This document shows, piece by piece, positions 14,541-22,247 of a DNA stretch of 25,932 bases; positions within the stretch are counted from its first letter, which is position 1, and every line of letters begins with the position of its first letter. The notes below the pieces were generated by a model. The model had not been told where the DNA came from, did no database searches, and worked only from the letters and a program-made list of their open reading frames with translations. Origin of the DNA: an uncultured Oscillospiraceae bacterium (lineage in GTDB: Bacteria; Bacillota; Clostridia; Oscillospirales; Oscillospiraceae); assembly GCA_910588455.1 (NCBI GenBank), contig CAJUPG010000023.1, positions 1 to 25,932 on the forward strand, given 5' to 3'. Made by a program: the position numbers and the translations under genes.

Positions 14541-14569
14541 TTGATTTTTCCGGAGAGCTTTTGTATAAT
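14541..14569 (+). promoter_or_regulatory. Promoter of the LysR-type gene
   Basis: -35 TTGATT (14541-14546), a 17-bp spacer and -10 TATAAT (14564-14569), giving a leader of about 66 nt. Confidence 0.77.
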
Positions 14570-14585
14570 CAGAGCAGAAGCATTA

Positions 14586-14622
14586 CAAAACGAACTGCGT
14601 AATTCAAAAAACATTCGTTTTG
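14586..14622 (+). promoter_or_regulatory. Inverted repeat in the LysR-gene leader
   Basis: Perfect 9-bp arms CAAAACGAA (14586-14594) and TTCGTTTTG (14614-14622) around a 19-nt spacer, ending just before the ribosome site GAGGTGGGAG. It is downstream of the predicted transcription start, so it could be a leader hairpin or an autoregulatory site. Confidence 0.5.
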
Positions 14623-14641
14623 AGAATGAGGTGGGAGACGC

Positions 14642-15517
14642 GTGAGCATACCGAAATACAACGCGGTTTTAAAGACGATCGAGACCGGCAGCATCACCGC
14701 CGCCGCCGAGCAGCTGGGTTACACCCAGTCAGCCGTCAGCCGCATGATCGCCGATCTGGAGCGGGAATGGGGCATCAAGCTGCTCCAGCGCAGCCGGGCG
14801 GGCATCTCCGTCAGCTCCGAGGGCTTTGTGCTGCTTCCCCTGCTCCAGTCCATCTGCAACGAACACAAAAAGCTGGAGCAGCGCATTGAGGAAATCCACC
14901 ATGTAGGCTATGGCCTGATCCGGGTGGGCACCGTATCCAGCGTGTCCATGCGGTGGCTGCCCCAGATTATGAAGTCCTTCCGGGAGGCCTACCCCAACAT
15001 CAATTTCTACCTGCGCATCGGGGAGTACAACGATTTGGAGGAGTGGCTGCGCCGGGGGGAAGTGGATTGCAGTTTTGTCTCCATGCCCACGTCCGATTCC
15101 CTTTCCACCACCTTTTTGAAGCAGGACCGGCTGCTGGCGGTGCTGCCGGTGGACCACCCCATGGCCTCTCTGCCCCGGTTTCCCCTGGAGCAGATCGCGG
15201 AGGAACCCTTTATCAAGCTGGAGGAGGACAAGGACTACGAAATCACCAAAATCCTGGATTCCCTGTCCAAACGCCCCAAGATCAGCTATCAGGTCATCGA
15301 CAGCTACACCATCCTGTCTATGGTGGAGTGCGGCCTGGGCGTGTCCATCCTCCACGAACTCTCTGTGGACAACGACCGGTTCCGGGTGGTGGGCAAGGAG
15401 TTTGACACCCCTCTGTACCGGAACATCGGCATCGCCGTGAAAAAAGACTCTCCCGTCTCCCCGGCCACCCAGCGGTTTATCTCCCATGTGCTGGACTGGG
15501 CAGCGGACAGCCCGTGA
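14642..15517 (+). CDS. LysR-family transcriptional regulator
   Basis: A 291-residue LTTR. The N-terminal winged helix-turn-helix (about residues 5-62) reads AVLKTIETGSITAAAEQLGY, then TQSAVSRMIADLEREWGIKL. The effector-binding domain (about 90-288) contains LIRVGTVSSVSMRWLPQIMK and DCSFVSMPTSD; its ligand cannot be read. The start is GTG at 14642, with GTGGGAG a few nt upstream. It faces the same way as argC, 213 nt downstream, rather than the usual divergent layout. A palindrome of LTTR type lies at about -65 of the argC promoter, so argCJBD is the best candidate target; the nhaC-like gene upstream is another. The ligand might be an arginine-pathway metabolite (inference). Confidence 0.95.
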   Translation: MSIPKYNAVLKTIETGSITAAAEQLGYTQSAVSRMIADLEREWGIKLLQRSRAGISVSSEGFVLLPLLQSICNEHKKLEQRIEEIHHVGYGLIRVGTVSSVSMRWLPQIMKSFREAYPNINFYLRIGEYNDLEEWLRRGEVDCSFVSMPTSDSLSTTFLKQDRLLAVLPVDHPMASLPRFPLEQIAEEPFIKLEEDKDYEITKILDSLSKRPKISYQVIDSYTILSMVECGLGVSILHELSVDNDRFRVVGKEFDTPLYRNIGIAVKKDSPVSPATQRFISHVLDWAADSP

Positions 15518-15537
15518 ATTCTCTCCGGCGGAAAATA

Positions 15538-15554
15538 CATTCAAAAAAAGAATG
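15538..15554. promoter_or_regulatory. LysR-type recognition palindrome upstream of argC
   Basis: CATTC-N7-GAATG, a perfect 5-bp dyad containing the T-N11-A core typical of LTTR sites. Its centre (15546) lies about 65 bp before the expected argC transcription start (about 15611), the classical position of an LTTR recognition site. Binding is inferred. Confidence 0.5.
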
Positions 15555-15575
15555 GATAAAATACGCAACATTTGG

Positions 15576-15604
15576 TTGTGTGCTGAATGTTTATAGTGTA
15601 TAAT
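15576..15604 (+). promoter_or_regulatory. Promoter of the argCJBD operon
   Basis: -35 TTGTGT (15576-15581, weak), a 17-bp spacer and a perfect -10 TATAAT (15599-15604). A weak -35 with a perfect -10 suits an activated promoter. A TGAAT half-site (15584-15588) overlaps the spacer and resembles half an ARG box, but no second half is convincing. Confidence 0.72.
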
Positions 15605-15663
15605 ATCAAGTAGGATCTGGGGAGTTTTTTAGGCACTTTCCCCATTTTCGAATATTTGTCGTC

Positions 15664-15685
15664 CACAGCGTTTGCAGGCGCTGTG
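15664..15685 (+). other. Hairpin in the argC leader
   Basis: Perfect 7-bp arms CACAGCG (15664-15670) and CGCTGTG (15679-15685) with an 8-nt loop, in the middle of the roughly 120-nt argC leader. It is not followed by a T-run, so it is not a terminator as such. Its function is unknown. Confidence 0.45.
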
Positions 15686-15730
15686 CGGATACAAACCTTT
15701 ACAACTTTCATTTTCAGGAGGTAGAGTACA

Positions 15731-16804
15731 ATGATTCGTTTTTCTGTCTGCGGTGCGGCCAGCTATGCCTGCGGTGAACTGCTGCGTCTGATGATCCACC
15801 ATCCCGAAGCCAAGATCGCTTACGTGGCCGACTCCTTCGCCGCCGGACGCAGAATTCAGGACGAGCACCCCGCCCTGGTGGGCTTCTATGACCAGGAGAT
15901 CCTCTCCATGGACGACGCTTCCATTGATACCATTATTAAGGAGAGCGACGTGGTGTTCACCGCCATCGACGCGGGCACCGTCCCCGCCCTGGCCGCCAAG
16001 GTCCTGGCCGGCGGCAAAAAGTTCATTGACTTCGGCGCGGACATCCGCTTCCGGGACGCCAAGGTCTGGGAGAAGTGGTATCACCTGGAGCACCCCGACC
16101 ATCAGATGACCAAGGACGCCGTGTACTGCATCCCTGAGGTCATGCGGGACCTGGCCAAGGGGGCCAGCCTGATCTCCAACCCCGGCTGCTACCCCACCGC
16201 CTCCACCCTGGGCCTGATGCCCATTCTGAAGGAGAACATGGTGGTGGAAAACACCATCATTGTGGACGCCAAGAGCGGCTTTACCGGCGCCGGCCGCCGG
16301 CCCGCCCCCAACAAGCTTCTGGCGGAGGCCAGCAACAGCTTCTGTGCCTACGCCCTGGGCGGAAGCCACCGGCACACCCCCGAGATCGAGCAGAACATCG
16401 CCTACATCACCGGCAAGGATCTGATGCAGCCTGAGACCTGGCAGTTCATCAACTTCCAGCCCCACCTCACCCCCCAGATCCGCGGCATTGAGGTCACCCT
16501 GTATGCCACCCTGAATCAGGACACCAGCGACGAGGAGCTGTTTGAGTTCTACAGCCGTTATTATAAGGACGAACCCTTTGTCCACGTGTTCCCCGCCAGC
16601 AAGCCCGTCCAGACCAAGTGGACCGCCGGCACCAACCTGTGCTGCATCACCCCCACTTACGACAAGCGCACCAAGCGCGCCATTATCAGCTCCGTGATCG
16701 ACAACATCGGCAAGGGCGCCGCCGGCCAGGCCATCCAGAACATGAATATCATTTTTGACCTGCCCGAGACCACCGGCCTGATGATCCCCGCCATGTATCC
16801 CTAA
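15731..16804 (+). CDS. argC: N-acetyl-gamma-glutamyl-phosphate reductase
   Basis: Third step of ornithine/arginine synthesis: NADPH reduces N-acetylglutamyl phosphate to the semialdehyde. The catalytic cysteine is Cys153 in SNPGCYPT; KSGFTGAGRRP and GSHRHTPEI mark the substrate region. Length (357 residues) is normal for the family. The ATG has AGGAGG about 8 nt upstream. Odd point: the N-terminal nucleotide loop reads CGAASYACGELLRLM, where the family usually has GATGYxGxELLRLL, so two conserved glycines are replaced by Ser and Cys while the tyrosine and ELLRL stay. The rest is typical, so activity is expected, perhaps with altered cofactor binding. First gene of argCJBD; argJ begins 33 nt later. 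Confidence 0.95.
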   Translation: MIRFSVCGAASYACGELLRLMIHHPEAKIAYVADSFAAGRRIQDEHPALVGFYDQEILSMDDASIDTIIKESDVVFTAIDAGTVPALAAKVLAGGKKFIDFGADIRFRDAKVWEKWYHLEHPDHQMTKDAVYCIPEVMRDLAKGASLISNPGCYPTASTLGLMPILKENMVVENTIIVDAKSGFTGAGRRPAPNKLLAEASNSFCAYALGGSHRHTPEIEQNIAYITGKDLMQPETWQFINFQPHLTPQIRGIEVTLYATLNQDTSDEELFEFYSRYYKDEPFVHVFPASKPVQTKWTAGTNLCCITPTYDKRTKRAIISSVIDNIGKGAAGQAIQNMNIIFDLPETTGLMIPAMYP

Positions 16805-16837
16805 CCGTAAACACCGCCGGAAAGGAGAGCAAACACA

Positions 16838-18064
16838 ATGAGCTACAAAACGATCGAGGGAGGCGTCACCGCGCCGAAGGGCTTCCGTGCCGCCGCCAAA
16901 TACTGCGCCATCAAAGTGAAAAAAGAGCCCAACCCCAAGCCCGACGTGGCCGTGGTGGTGTCCGACTATGAGTCCTCCTGCGCCGCCGTGTTCACCACCA
17001 ACAAGTTCTGCGCCGCTCCGGTCATTCTGGGCCGTGAGGTGCTGAAGAAGGGGAAGGCCCGGGCCTTCGTCATCAACAGCGGAAACGCCAACGCCGCCAC
17101 CGGCGAGCAGGGCATTGCCAACGCCAAGAAGGTGGAGCGCGAAGCGGAGCGCCTGCTGGGGCTGGGTGAGGATGAGGTGTTCGTCTCCTCCACCGGCGTA
17201 ATCGGACAGCAGCAGCCCATCGACAAGCTGATTGCCGGCCTGCCCGAAATCGTGGCCAGCCTGTCGGACAAGGGGGGCACCGAAGCCGCCCGGGCTATCA
17301 TGACCACCGACACCAAGCTGAAGGAAGTGGCCTTTGAGCTGGAGCTGTCCGGCGGCACGGTGCGTATCGGCGCCATGTCCAAGGGCTCCGGCATGATCCA
17401 CCCCAACCTGGCCACCATGCTGGCCTACATCACCACCGACGCCAAGGTCGCCGCCCCCATCCTCCAGAAAATTCTGGCGGAGAGCGCCGACAAGAGCTTC
17501 AACATGACCACTGTGGACGGCGACACCAGCACCAACGACAGCCTGTTCCTCATTGCCAACGGCGCCTCCGGCGTGGCCATCGAGTCTGAGGAGGATATCG
17601 CCGCCTTTGCCAAGCTGGTGGAGGACATCTGCATCCACATGGCCCGCTCCATCGCCAGCGACGGCGAGGGCGCCACCCACCTGATCGTGGTGGAGGCCCG
17701 GAATCTGGCCACCATGCAGGACGCCCGTCTGGTGGCCCGCTCCATCGCCGGGTCCAACCTGTTCAAGGCCGCCGTGTTCGGCCGGGACGCCAACTGGGGC
17801 CGCATTATGGCTGCCGCCGGTTACTCCGGCGCGGACATCGACCCCACCAAGGCCGACTGCATCCTGAAGAGCGACGCCGGTGAGGTGGTCGTGATGGAGG
17901 GCGGCTTCGGCACCCAGTTTGATGAGGAGAAGGCCACCGCCGTTCTCACTGAGCATGACGTCACCGTGATTGTGGACTTCCACTCCGGCGACGCCTGCGC
18001 CACCGCCTACGGCTGCGATCTGACCCACGACTACGTCACCATCAACGGCGATTACCGCAGCTAA
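16838..18064 (+). CDS. argJ: Bifunctional ornithine acetyltransferase / N-acetylglutamate synthase
   Basis: Transfers acetyl from N-acetylornithine to glutamate (recycling) and, in bifunctional forms, also acetylates glutamate with acetyl-CoA. The 408-residue precursor cleaves itself into alpha and beta chains at Ala192-Thr193 in HPNLATMLAYITTDA, where Thr193 becomes the nucleophile. INSGNANAATGEQG and GDTSTNDS are family signatures, and the end YVTINGDYRS is typical. The SD GGAAAGGAG precedes the ATG. No argA or argE is visible in the window, so the cyclic pathway through ArgJ is implied. It lies 33 nt after argC and 13 nt before argB. Confidence 0.97.
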   Translation: MSYKTIEGGVTAPKGFRAAAKYCAIKVKKEPNPKPDVAVVVSDYESSCAAVFTTNKFCAAPVILGREVLKKGKARAFVINSGNANAATGEQGIANAKKVEREAERLLGLGEDEVFVSSTGVIGQQQPIDKLIAGLPEIVASLSDKGGTEAARAIMTTDTKLKEVAFELELSGGTVRIGAMSKGSGMIHPNLATMLAYITTDAKVAAPILQKILAESADKSFNMTTVDGDTSTNDSLFLIANGASGVAIESEEDIAAFAKLVEDICIHMARSIASDGEGATHLIVVEARNLATMQDARLVARSIAGSNLFKAAVFGRDANWGRIMAAAGYSGADIDPTKADCILKSDAGEVVVMEGGFGTQFDEEKATAVLTEHDVTVIVDFHSGDACATAYGCDLTHDYVTINGDYRS

Positions 18065-18077
18065 TCGGGAGGACGCA

Positions 18078-18950
18078 ATGAGTATTGAGCAGAAGATCGA
18101 AACTCTTATGGAGGCCGTCCCCTACCTGAGCAAGTACCAGGGCAAGATCGTTGTCATCAAGTACGGCGGCAACGCCATGATTAACGAGGAGCTGAAGGCC
18201 AACGTCATTCGGGACGTGGTTTTGCTGAAAACCCTGGGTCTGAAGCCCGTGCTGTGCCACGGCGGCGGCCCCGGCATCAACAAGATGCTGGAGCAGCTGG
18301 ACATCCCGGTCAAGTTCATCAACGGCCTGCGGTACACCTCCGCCGAGATCATCCGGGTGGTGGAGATGGTCCTGATTGGCCAGGTGAACAGCGAGCTGGT
18401 TGGCCGCATCAACCAGCAGGGCGGGCAGGCCGTGGGTCTGTCCGGCATCAGCGGGAATCTGTTCCAGTGTGTCCAGCGCAGCGAAGAGCTGGGCTTTGTG
18501 GGCGACGTGGTGAAGGTGAACGCCGGGCCTGTGCTGGCCATGCTGGACGCGGGGTACATCCCCGTGGTGGCTCCCGTGGGCACCGACGGCCAGGGCAACA
18601 GCTTCAACATCAACGGCGACACCGCCGCCAGTAAGCTGGCCGGAGCCCTGGGCGCGGAGAAGCTTATGATTTTGACCGACATTGAGGGCCTGTGCAACGA
18701 CATCAAGATCCGGGACGTGATCAGCTATCTGAACATTGCCGACGTGCCCATGCTCAAGGAACGGGGCACCATCGCCGGGGGCATGATTCCCAAGGTGGAC
18801 TGCTGCGTGCAGGCCATTGAGGAGGGCGTCACCAACGTCCATATCATTGACGGAAGAAAACCCCACAGTATGCTCTACGAGGCCTTCACCAGTGAGGGCA
18901 ACGGGACCACCGTGGGCAAGGACCTGCCCAGCGCGGGCATCAAAGCCTGA
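18078..18950 (+). CDS. argB: Acetylglutamate kinase, probably arginine-inhibited type
   Basis: Phosphorylates N-acetylglutamate with ATP, the second step of the pathway. Amino-acid-kinase motifs: VIKYGGNAM (about residues 28-36), CHGGGPGINKML, NGLRYTSAEI and NINGDTAASKLAGAL. The extra N-terminal helix (IETLMEAVPYLSKYQGK) and the C-terminal HSMLYEAFTSEGNGT are the two signatures of hexameric, arginine-sensitive enzymes, so this step is probably the feedback-controlled point. Length, 290 residues, agrees with that class. GGAGGA precedes the ATG; argJ ends 13 nt upstream and argD begins 25 nt downstream. Confidence 0.97.
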   Translation: MSIEQKIETLMEAVPYLSKYQGKIVVIKYGGNAMINEELKANVIRDVVLLKTLGLKPVLCHGGGPGINKMLEQLDIPVKFINGLRYTSAEIIRVVEMVLIGQVNSELVGRINQQGGQAVGLSGISGNLFQCVQRSEELGFVGDVVKVNAGPVLAMLDAGYIPVVAPVGTDGQGNSFNINGDTAASKLAGALGAEKLMILTDIEGLCNDIKIRDVISYLNIADVPMLKERGTIAGGMIPKVDCCVQAIEEGVTNVHIIDGRKPHSMLYEAFTSEGNGTTVGKDLPSAGIKA

Positions 18951-18975
18951 AATTTATTATAAGGAGGAATTTCCT

Positions 18976-20205
18976 ATGATTAAGAAATTCGAGAGCAACG
19001 CCGAAGCCATCGCCGCTGCCGACCAATACCTGTACGGCAACCACGCCCGTATGCCCATCGTCATGAACCGCGGCGAGGGCTGCTGGGTCTGGGACCTGGA
19101 CAACCACAAGTATCTGGACTTCGTGGGCGGCATCGCCGTCAACGGCCTGGGCCACAACCACCCCGCCGTGGTGAAGGCTCTGGCGGACCACGCCAGTATG
19201 CTCCACTGCTCCAACTACTACTATAACCCCTCCGCCATCCAGGTGGCCAAGATGATCGTGGAGAACAGCTGCTTCGACAAGGTATTCTATGCCAACTCCG
19301 GCGCTGAGGCCAATGAGGGACAGATCAAGCTGGCCCGTAAATACGCGGTGGACCACGGCCATCCCGAGCGCTATGTGGTCATCAGTATGCTGAAAAGCTT
19401 CCACGGCCGCACCCTGGCTACCGCCACCGCCACCGGCCAGGAGATCGTCCACAATCCCAAGTGGTTCTCCCCCCTGCCCGAGGGCTTCCGCTATGCGGAG
19501 TTCAATAACCTGGAGTCCGTGAAGGAGCAGCTGGACGATAAGGTCTGCGCCATCCTTACCGAGCCCGTCCAGGGCGAGGGCGGCGTCCGTCCCGCCACCC
19601 AGGAGTTCCTCCAGGGCCTGCGCGACATCTGTGACGAGCGGGGCATCCTGCTGATGTTCGACGAGGTGCAGGTGGGCTCCGGCCGCACCGGCAAGCTGTT
19701 CGCCCACCAGAACTACGGCGTGGAGCCCGACACCTGCTCCATGGCCAAGGCCCTGGGCTCCGGCGTACCCATCGGCGCGGTCTGCGCCCGGGGCGACGCC
19801 GCCGGCACCCTGACCCCCGGCACCCACGGCTCCACCTTCGCCGGCGGCCCCTTGGCCTGCGGTCTGGCGGAGGCCACCCTGGATACCATGCTCAACGAGG
19901 GTCTGATGGACCACGCCGCCAAGACCGGCGAGTATTTCCGGGCCCAGCTTACCGAGAAGCTGGCCAAGAAGTACCCCAACACCGTGAAGGAAGTGCGCGG
20001 CATGGGTATGATTAACGGCGTGGAGCTGGCCAACAACGACATTGGCCCCCAGATCGTGAACAAGTGCTTCGAGCGGGACGTGCTCATCAACTGCACCGCC
20101 GGCTGTGTGCTGCGCTTCATCCCCCCGCTGGTCGCCACCCAGGACGAGGTTGACATCGTGGTCAAGGCCATCGACGAGTCCATGGCCGAGCTGGGCTGCA
20201 ACTAA
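18976..20205 (+). CDS. argD: Acetylornithine aminotransferase
   Basis: PLP-dependent class-III aminotransferase that converts N-acetylglutamate semialdehyde to N-acetylornithine, with glutamate as amino donor. The protein is 409 residues. The PLP lysine is Lys258 in SMAKALGSGVPIGA; the acid is in MFDEVQVGSGRTGK; the phosphate region is ANSGAEANEGQIKLARKYA. HGSTFAGGPLACGLA is typical of ArgD. I use the ATG at 18976 because AAGGAGG lies 8 nt upstream; the frame is open further back only because it overlaps argB. Last gene of the argCJBD set; a long hairpin follows. Ornithine or GABA aminotransferase activity is less likely given the operon. Confidence 0.97.
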   Translation: MIKKFESNAEAIAAADQYLYGNHARMPIVMNRGEGCWVWDLDNHKYLDFVGGIAVNGLGHNHPAVVKALADHASMLHCSNYYYNPSAIQVAKMIVENSCFDKVFYANSGAEANEGQIKLARKYAVDHGHPERYVVISMLKSFHGRTLATATATGQEIVHNPKWFSPLPEGFRYAEFNNLESVKEQLDDKVCAILTEPVQGEGGVRPATQEFLQGLRDICDERGILLMFDEVQVGSGRTGKLFAHQNYGVEPDTCSMAKALGSGVPIGAVCARGDAAGTLTPGTHGSTFAGGPLACGLAEATLDTMLNEGLMDHAAKTGEYFRAQLTEKLAKKYPNTVKEVRGMGMINGVELANNDIGPQIVNKCFERDVLINCTAGCVLRFIPPLVATQDEVDIVVKAIDESMAELGCN

Positions 20206-20223
20206 TAAACTCCTCTCCTTTGC

Positions 20224-20261
20224 TATGCCCCCGCCGGAGCTTCGGTCCCGGCGGGGGCATA
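20224..20261 (+). other. Long intercistronic hairpin between argD and the racemase gene
   Basis: A perfect 14-bp GC-rich stem (20224-20237 and 20248-20261) with a 10-nt loop. No T-run follows (AACTTCC), so termination would be inefficient at best. It ends about 12 nt before the AGGAGG of the next gene. It may set differential expression or stabilise the argCJBD message. Confidence 0.7.
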
Positions 20262-20286
20262 ACTTCCATATACAGGAGGGCACATT

Positions 20287-21381
20287 ATGAACGAAACAAC
20301 ACAGCAGCGCTATCCCCAGCTGCGGGTTGACCTGACCAAGCTGCGGGAGAACATCACCCGCACGGTAGACCGCTGCCGGGCCCAGGGCATCGCCGTGGCC
20401 GCCATTGTCAAGGGCTTTCACGGCCTGCCCCACGCCGCCCACGTATACGACCAGTGCGGCTGCGACTTTTTGGGCACCTCCCGGTCTGAGCAGCTCCGGG
20501 AGCTCTATCAGGCGGACATTCAGACCCCCCTGCTTATGATCCGGGTTCCCATGCTCTCCGCCCTGGAGGACGTGGTCCGTTACGCCCAATGCAGCCTCCA
20601 GAGCGACTTGACCGTGCTGCGGGGGGCCAATGAGGAGGCGGGACGGCAGAACAAGCGCCATCAGGTCATTCTGATGGCGGACCTGGGGGACCTGCGGGAA
20701 GGCTTCTGGGACAAGGACGAGCTGATTCGCGCCGCTCTGGACATTGAACGGCATATGCCCCACCTGGAGCTGCTGGGAGTTGGCACCAATCTGGGCTGCT
20801 ATGGGGCCATCGCCGCCACCCGGGAGAAGCTGGACGAGCTGGCGGACCTGGCCGACCGGGTGGAGCAGACCATTGGCCGGAAGCTGAAATACGTCTCCGG
20901 CGGCGCGTCCTCCTCCTTCCCCCGCATTTTGGAGGACAATATGCCCCCCCGCATCAATATGCTCCGGCTGGGAGAGATTATCATCAACGGCCGCATCGGC
21001 GGGGAGCCGGTGGATTTTCTCCACCAGGATGTATTTACGCTCCGGGCGGAGGTCATCGAGCGGCGGGTGAAGCCCACCCACCCGGTGGGGCAGATCACCG
21101 TGGACGCCTTTGGCAAGACTCCCGTCTACATCGACAAGGGGTTCCGGGAGAAGGCCCTGCTGGGGGTGGGCAAGGTGGACTACGGGGACCCCTTCGACCT
21201 GATCCCCACAGACCCGGGCATTGAAGTGATGGGGGCCTCCTCCGATCACACCATTCTGGACGTGCAGGACGGTGCCGCCCCCTACGCCGTGGGAGATACA
21301 GTGGATTTTCTTCTCAGATACGGCAATCTGGTGTACATGAGCAGCTCGGACAATATGCAGATTCAATTTTTCGGCGCATAA
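20287..21381 (+). CDS. orr: Alanine/ornithine racemase-family PLP enzyme, likely ornithine racemase
   Basis: A 364-residue fold-type III PLP enzyme. The PLP lysine is Lys42 in AAIVKGFHG. The best match I recall is clostridial ornithine racemase (Orr), which interconverts L- and D-ornithine. Shared motifs are RVPMLSALEDVVRYAQCSLQ, MADLGDLREGFWD, GVGTNLGCYGA, VSGGASSSFPRIL, MLRLGEIIING, TVDAFGKTPVYIDKGFREKA and GASSDHTILDVQDGA. These set it apart from canonical Alr, which lacks the DLGDLREG and GASSDH motifs. The ATG has AGGAGG 7 nt upstream. It sits just after the genes for ornithine synthesis, supporting ornithine as substrate. No ortAB, oraSE or ord genes are present here. Racemisation of alanine, lysine or another amino acid remains possible. 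Confidence 0.82.
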   Translation: MNETTQQRYPQLRVDLTKLRENITRTVDRCRAQGIAVAAIVKGFHGLPHAAHVYDQCGCDFLGTSRSEQLRELYQADIQTPLLMIRVPMLSALEDVVRYAQCSLQSDLTVLRGANEEAGRQNKRHQVILMADLGDLREGFWDKDELIRAALDIERHMPHLELLGVGTNLGCYGAIAATREKLDELADLADRVEQTIGRKLKYVSGGASSSFPRILEDNMPPRINMLRLGEIIINGRIGGEPVDFLHQDVFTLRAEVIERRVKPTHPVGQITVDAFGKTPVYIDKGFREKALLGVGKVDYGDPFDLIPTDPGIEVMGASSDHTILDVQDGAAPYAVGDTVDFLLRYGNLVYMSSSDNMQIQFFGA

Positions 21382-21385
21382 AAAA

Positions 21386-21412
21386 GCGGGGGTAGGAAAT
21401 TCCTACTCCCGC
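21386..21412 (-). terminator. Terminator of the RR-HK-htrA-rsmA operon
   Basis: A stem of 12 bp (21386-21397 and 21401-21412, with one mismatch or wobble) and a 3-nt loop. On minus it runs into a T-rich tract (21385-21380). It overlaps the rsmA stop codon (21405-21403). It may also weakly end the racemase transcript on plus. Confidence 0.85.
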
Positions 21413-22245
21413 ATTGCTTTGGACAGGGCCGCAAATTCCGGAATGGACAGCCGCTCCCCCCGGATGTCTGGGGGAAGGCCGCAGGACTCCAGGGCGGCGG
21501 CGATGGCGGTCTTGTCTCCAAACACGGCGCTCAGGGCGTTGGCCAGGGTCTTGCGCCGCTGGCCGAAGGCCCCCCGCACCACCTTGAAAAAATGGGCCGG
21601 GTCGTCTACCTCCTCCGGCCGGGGCCGGGGGACCAGCCGCACCACCGCTGAGGTCACCTTCGGCGCGGGCATGAAGCACTCCGGGGGCACCTCAAACAGC
21701 AGCTCCGGCTTTGTGTGGTACTGGCAGTATACAGAAAAGGCCCCATAGTCCGCCGTTCCCGGCCGGGCGCACACCCGCAGGGCCGCCTCCCGCTGGATCA
21801 TCACCGTGATAGACGCGAAGCACCCGGCCTCAATCAAGGCGGACAGGGCGGGGGAGGTGATATTATAGGGCAGGTTGGCGCAGGCGATGGGGGTGAGGCC
21901 CGGCAGCCGCTCCGCCACCAGGGCGGGAATATCGGTTTTCAAAATGTCCCCTTCGACAATCTGCACATTATCATAGCCGGCCAAGGTCTCCGCCAGGATG
22001 GGAAACAGGTCCCGGTCCAGCTCCACGGCGGCGACTCTCCCCGCCCGCCTGGCCAGCTGGCAGGTAAGAGGACCCACCCCGGGGCCCACCTCCACTACGC
22101 CGCAGGTCCCGTCCACCCCGGCGGCGGCGGCGATATCCTCCGGCACCCAGGGGGCAATGAGAAAATTTTGGCCCTTCGATTTGGAAAACCGGAACCCGTG
22201 CCGGGCCAGCAGGCTTTTGAGCTCCGATGCGCTGCAAAGGTCCAT
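21403..22245 (-). CDS. rsmA: 16S rRNA (adenine1518/1519-N6)-dimethyltransferase
   Basis: Dimethylates two adjacent adenines in the 3' hairpin of 16S rRNA (helix 45), a late step of 30S assembly. The protein is 280 residues. The N-terminal KSKGQNFLI, SAM motif I VEVGPGVGPLT (about 51-61), acidic VELD, GDIL and the catalytic NLPYN (124-128) are in the correct order and spacing; the C-terminus has MPAPKVTSAVVRL and FGQRRKTLANAL. The ATG at 22245 is 2 nt from the stop of the protease gene, with GGAGGG inside that gene, so it is translated from the same mRNA. The terminator overlaps its stop. Loss of this enzyme gives kasugamycin resistance in other bacteria. No methionine-to-other catalytic change is seen. 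Confidence 0.97.
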   Translation of the reverse strand: MDLCSASELKSLLARHGFRFSKSKGQNFLIAPWVPEDIAAAAGVDGTCGVVEVGPGVGPLTCQLARRAGRVAAVELDRDLFPILAETLAGYDNVQIVEGDILKTDIPALVAERLPGLTPIACANLPYNITSPALSALIEAGCFASITVMIQREAALRVCARPGTADYGAFSVYCQYHTKPELLFEVPPECFMPAPKVTSAVVRLVPRPRPEEVDDPAHFFKVVRGAFGQRRKTLANALSAVFGDKTAIAAALESCGLPPDIRGERLSIPEFAALSKAMRE

Positions 22246-22247
22246 CC

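Noticed and set aside
15584..15600. Possible ARG box (TGAAT half-site) at the argC promoter
   Set aside because: Only one half fits; the second half has several mismatches to ATTCA, so I do not call it.
15629..18028. 799-codon minus-strand ORF
   Set aside because: Antisense to argC and argJ. Length results from strong GC bias at third positions; the His/Gly/Val-rich translation has no domain.
18940..21366. 808-codon minus-strand ORF
   Set aside because: Antisense to argD and the racemase gene; same artefact of codon bias.
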